A stretch of 33,967 bases of DNA. It comes from Candidatus Pacearchaeota archaeon (GTDB lineage Archaea > Nanobdellota > Nanobdellia > Pacearchaeales > GW2011-AR1). A model generated the notes under the pieces. It was not told the origin of the DNA and made no database searches. It saw only the letters and a list, made by a program, of their open reading frames with translations. Where the stretch lies: positions 1-33,967 of the forward strand of contig JAFCES010000001.1 of the NCBI GenBank assembly GCA_017609045.1, in the 5' to 3' direction. Position numbers and translations under genes: made by a program. Of this stretch, positions 32,123 through 33,967 are shown piece by piece; the first letter of the stretch is position 1; each line of letters begins with the position of its first letter.

Positions 32123-33067
32123 TTATTTTTCCTCCTGTTCTGATTTATTTTCTTGTTTAGTTTGTTGAGTATTTTCTTTATCTTTTTTTAATTTCTTGTC
32201 TGTTTCCTCTTCTGGTTTCTTCTCTTCTTTGCTCTCCTTCTCTGACTTTCCTTTATCTTTATCTTTCCACCCGACAGCTTTTTTTACAATCTGCTCTAAT
32301 TTTTTTTCCTCTCCTGATGCTTTCCTCAATATAAAACTGATTGTCTCTTTACAAACATATCCTATTTTTACAGCTAAGGCCAAGGCTTTTCCTGCAGCAG
32401 ATCTCAACTCCTCTACAGCTTTCTCCTCGTCTACCTTTATATCTTCATAAATCTTATCTTCTTCTGAATCATATGCCACTATTGGCTCTAAACCCACAGA
32501 AATTGGCTTCATATCAAGTTTTGACATTATACTTGCTGCCTCTTCCCCAACCTGTTCTCCTGTCTTAATAATAACCTTCCTCTCTTTGATCTCTATTTTT
32601 CCATCTTTAATCACAAATTTAATTCCTAAACCTCCCAGCTCTGAAATTACTGGACCCGGAGTGAGTTCTGTAGGTCCGGACTCAATAACAATATCTTCCT
32701 CTACTACCTGTCCTGCTTTAGCTCTGGCTTTGGTTTTATTTTTAGCGAGTATAGCAGATAGCTCAAAGGGGGTAAGCTTAGAGAAAATCAAAGCCTGACT
32801 CTCATCTAAATATTTTTTGAAGTTTTTGATTGTCCCTTTTTCTATCTTATCAATAGCCCTGTTTATTATGTTTTTCTTGACTACTCTTATAATGGCTTTA
32901 TCCTTCAACTTTTTTTTAATTAATTGAAACTGACTTGTTGGAAGATTCTTGATAGAGACAATAACAATAGAATTATTCTTCTTTATTAAATCTGCAAGTT
33001 CCTCTACTTCTTTCTTCTTTTTCTCTGGAACTTCTTTTTCTCTAACTTTTTCATTTTTTTCTTTCAT
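32123..33067 (-). CDS. rpl10: Ribosomal protein uL10 (P0)
   Basis: This 314-residue protein forms the base of the stalk. It has an N-terminal rRNA-binding domain (NSIVIVSIKNLPTSQFQLIKK in part, about 31-50), the second domain insert with AGQVVEEDIVIESGPTELTP (in part), and C-terminal spine helices that bind P1 dimers. The end is a Lys/Glu/Gln-rich tail, KQENKSEQEEK, and lacks the GLxxLFG peptide usual at the archaeal P0 end. Order L1-L10-L12 is standard. Confidence 0.95.
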   Translation of the reverse strand: MKEKNEKVREKEVPEKKKKEVEELADLIKKNNSIVIVSIKNLPTSQFQLIKKKLKDKAIIRVVKKNIINRAIDKIEKGTIKNFKKYLDESQALIFSKLTPFELSAILAKNKTKARAKAGQVVEEDIVIESGPTELTPGPVISELGGLGIKFVIKDGKIEIKERKVIIKTGEQVGEEAASIMSKLDMKPISVGLEPIVAYDSEEDKIYEDIKVDEEKAVEELRSAAGKALALAVKIGYVCKETISFILRKASGEEKKLEQIVKKAVGWKDKDKGKSEKESKEEKKPEEETDKKLKKDKENTQQTKQENKSEQEEK

Positions 33068-33068
33068 T

Positions 33069-33692
33069 TTATATCTCCAACTTAAAGGGTTTACTCATAG
33101 TAAGCTTCACCATAACAGACCTGATGTTCTCTTTCTTTTTTGGCAAAGCGTTAAGTATTGCATTATAAGCTGTTATTATGTTTTCAGCTGTATCTTCATC
33201 TTTCATATTCTCTTTCCCAACAGAAAACTTTAAGCTAGGTTCCTTGCTTTTAATTCTTATAATTTTTTCAAATTTTTTGACTATCTTTTTAATCTCGACT
33301 TCATTTTCTTCTTTTATGATTCCGAGCTGAGGAGAGGGCATTTTCCCGAGAGGACCAAGATACTTACCAAAATTAGCAGCTACTTGAGGCATTAAATCTG
33401 CAGAAGAAATGAAAAAGTCATAACTCTTTACTAATTTCTTGAGTAGTTTTTTATTTTTATATTTATCAAACTCCGCTTTAGTCACACTATCTATCCCCTC
33501 AATTTTTTTATTTAAGAATGCACAAATTTTAACCTCTTTAATTTTGTGAGGTAAGCTCAAGAAGAGATTAATGGACTCTTTTTTTATGTCAAAATTTTTT
33601 AAATTTATAATTAAATCTACTGTTTGATTAAATTTTCTTTCTTTTCCCTTTCGCAATTCCTCAAGTGCTTTAAGAATTTCTTCTTTCTTCAT
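33069..33692 (-). CDS. rpl1: Ribosomal protein uL1
   Basis: This 207-residue protein of the L1 stalk has the two-domain fold with FDKYKNKKLLKKLVKSYDFF-type sequence (in part, KLVKSYDFFISSADLMPQ) and FGKYLGPLGKMPSPQLGI (about 114-131). The start is the ATG at 33692, five bases after AGGAGGAG at 33698-33705. An upstream in-frame TTG at 33713 would put that site inside the gene and is unlikely. L1 often represses its own operon through its mRNA; a possible leader structure is noted upstream. Confidence 0.95.
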   Translation of the reverse strand: MKKEEILKALEELRKGKERKFNQTVDLIINLKNFDIKKESINLFLSLPHKIKEVKICAFLNKKIEGIDSVTKAEFDKYKNKKLLKKLVKSYDFFISSADLMPQVAANFGKYLGPLGKMPSPQLGIIKEENEVEIKKIVKKFEKIIRIKSKEPSLKFSVGKENMKDEDTAENIITAYNAILNALPKKKENIRSVMVKLTMSKPFKLEI

Positions 33693-33697
33693 TCTTT

Positions 33698-33705
33698 CTC
33701 CTCCT
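33698..33705 (-). promoter_or_regulatory. Shine-Dalgarno site that fixes the L1 start
   Basis: AGGAGGAG on the minus strand lies five bases before the ATG at 33692 and excludes the earlier TTG start. Confidence 0.7.
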
Positions 33706-33755
33706 AATTCCAATCTCGCTCATAATCATAGTTTTAATTTGCAGTAAAATTGCTC

Positions 33756-33809
33756 GCCCACTACCGACGCGCCTACACCAGAAAAAAGGTTTCAGCGATG
33801 TAGTATGGC
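33756..33809 (-). other. Candidate structured leader of the L1-L10-L12 operon
   Basis: This stretch is clearly more GC-rich than its surroundings. The plus-strand arms GCCCACTAC (33756-33764) and GTAGTATGGC (33800-33809) can pair as five plus three base pairs around a small internal loop, enclosing about 35 bases that hold a further short ACC/GGT hairpin over an A-rich loop. It lies inside the predicted 5' leader of L1, so an autoregulatory L1-binding site is possible. This is inference. Confidence 0.3.
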
Positions 33810-33830
33810 AAAATTGTCAGATTTTCAAGC

Positions 33831-33838
33831 TTTATAAA
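33831..33838 (-). promoter_or_regulatory. TATA box of the L1-L10-L12 operon
   Basis: TTTATAAA lies about 140 bases before the L1 ATG. Predicted initiation near 33808 leaves a leader of about 115 bases that contains the GC-rich structured segment. Confidence 0.45.
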
Positions 33839-33866
33839 TTTAACCCCAGGATAAGCTTAGTTGAAA

Positions 33867-33887
33867 ATCTCTTATTTCATAAGAGAT
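33867..33887 (-). terminator. Inverted repeat at the end of the right-edge gene fragment
   Basis: ATCTCTTAT and ATAAGAGAT form a perfect nine-base inverted repeat with a three-base loop. It overlaps the stop codon of the partial gene at the right edge, where it could end transcription or form part of a mobile-element end. There is no long U tract, so the terminator role is uncertain. Confidence 0.3.
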
Positions 33888-33967
33888 AAATTATGCGCTA
33901 TAGCCTTACAATATATTTCTGTCTGAATATTCTTAAATCTCCTAGCTAAAGTGTATCCTCCATACTT
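33872..33967 (-). CDS. C-terminal fragment, possibly of an IS transposase (partial)
   Basis: The minus-strand frame is open from the window edge to a TAA at 33872-33874 and encodes 31 residues. The text GYTLARRFKNIQTEIYCKAI followed by AHNLSLM resembles the last helices of DDE transposases of the IS5/IS1182 kind, in which a basic RRxxN segment precedes a hydrophobic AxNL helix. The fragment is too short to be sure. The rest of the gene and any terminal repeat on the other side lie outside the window. Confidence 0.35.
   Translation of the reverse strand, partial: KYGGYTLARRFKNIQTEIYCKAIAHNLSLMK

Noticed and set aside
1..33967. CRISPR arrays or long direct repeats
   Set aside because: I looked for regularly spaced repeats and found none; the repetitive look of many stretches comes from A/T runs and Lys/Glu codons.

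Overview
This is an AT-rich archaeal window whose gene content fits a small-genome DPANN archaeon. My best guess is a Pacearchaeota/Woesearchaeota-like lineage; that placement is inference from protein style, not a phylogeny. Archaeal marks are the S10/spc gene order with L32e, L19e, S4e and aIF1, together with STT3/AglB, prefoldin, AMP phosphorylase, an intron-containing tRNA, and TATA boxes close to start codons. There is no gene-free stretch longer than 300 bases.

Left flank (1-7814): a glycan and membrane region. The 3' end of a polysaccharide deacetylase-like gene runs into the end of a convergent minus-strand cassette. Read 5' to 3' on the minus strand, that cassette is a 45-residue zinc-ribbon protein, the oligosaccharyltransferase AglB, a GlcNAc-1-phosphate transferase, a family 2 glycosyltransferase and a B12-type radical SAM protein. 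A SpoIIM-family membrane protein follows, then a plus-strand ribose-1,5-bisphosphate isomerase homologue.

Centre (8684-23443): one very compact minus-strand run of 28 genes. Its order is L3, L4, DnaQ-like exonuclease, L23, L2, S19, L22, S3, L29, aIF1, S17, Nudix hydrolase, L14, L24, S4e, L5, S14, S8, L6, L32e, L19e, L18, S5, L30, L15, SecY, DUF106/YidC-like insertase, prefoldin alpha. The order is the standard archaeal one except for two enzyme genes fused in by 4-base overlaps on both sides. Rpp29 and adenylate kinase, often found in this cluster, are not in it.

Right flank (23629-33967): a minus-strand gene of unknown function, then plus-strand genes for an AI-2E-family membrane protein, AMP phosphorylase, a Kef-type antiporter, a very sequon-rich surface protein that appears broken at both ends, and a small conserved protein. 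A minus-strand tRNA-Ser(UGA) with a 56-nt intron follows, then the L1-L10-L12 operon, and the tail of a possible transposase at the window edge.

Themes: AglB with its lipid-carrier transferase could glycosylate surface proteins like the one at 28765-31250, which has about 40 N-x-S/T sites. AMP phosphorylase and ribose-1,5-bisphosphate isomerase are two of the three enzymes of the archaeal AMP pathway; the third, type III RuBisCO, is not in this window. The most unusual arrangement is the pair of possible sanitising enzymes (DnaQ-like and MutT-like) translationally coupled inside the ribosomal protein operon.
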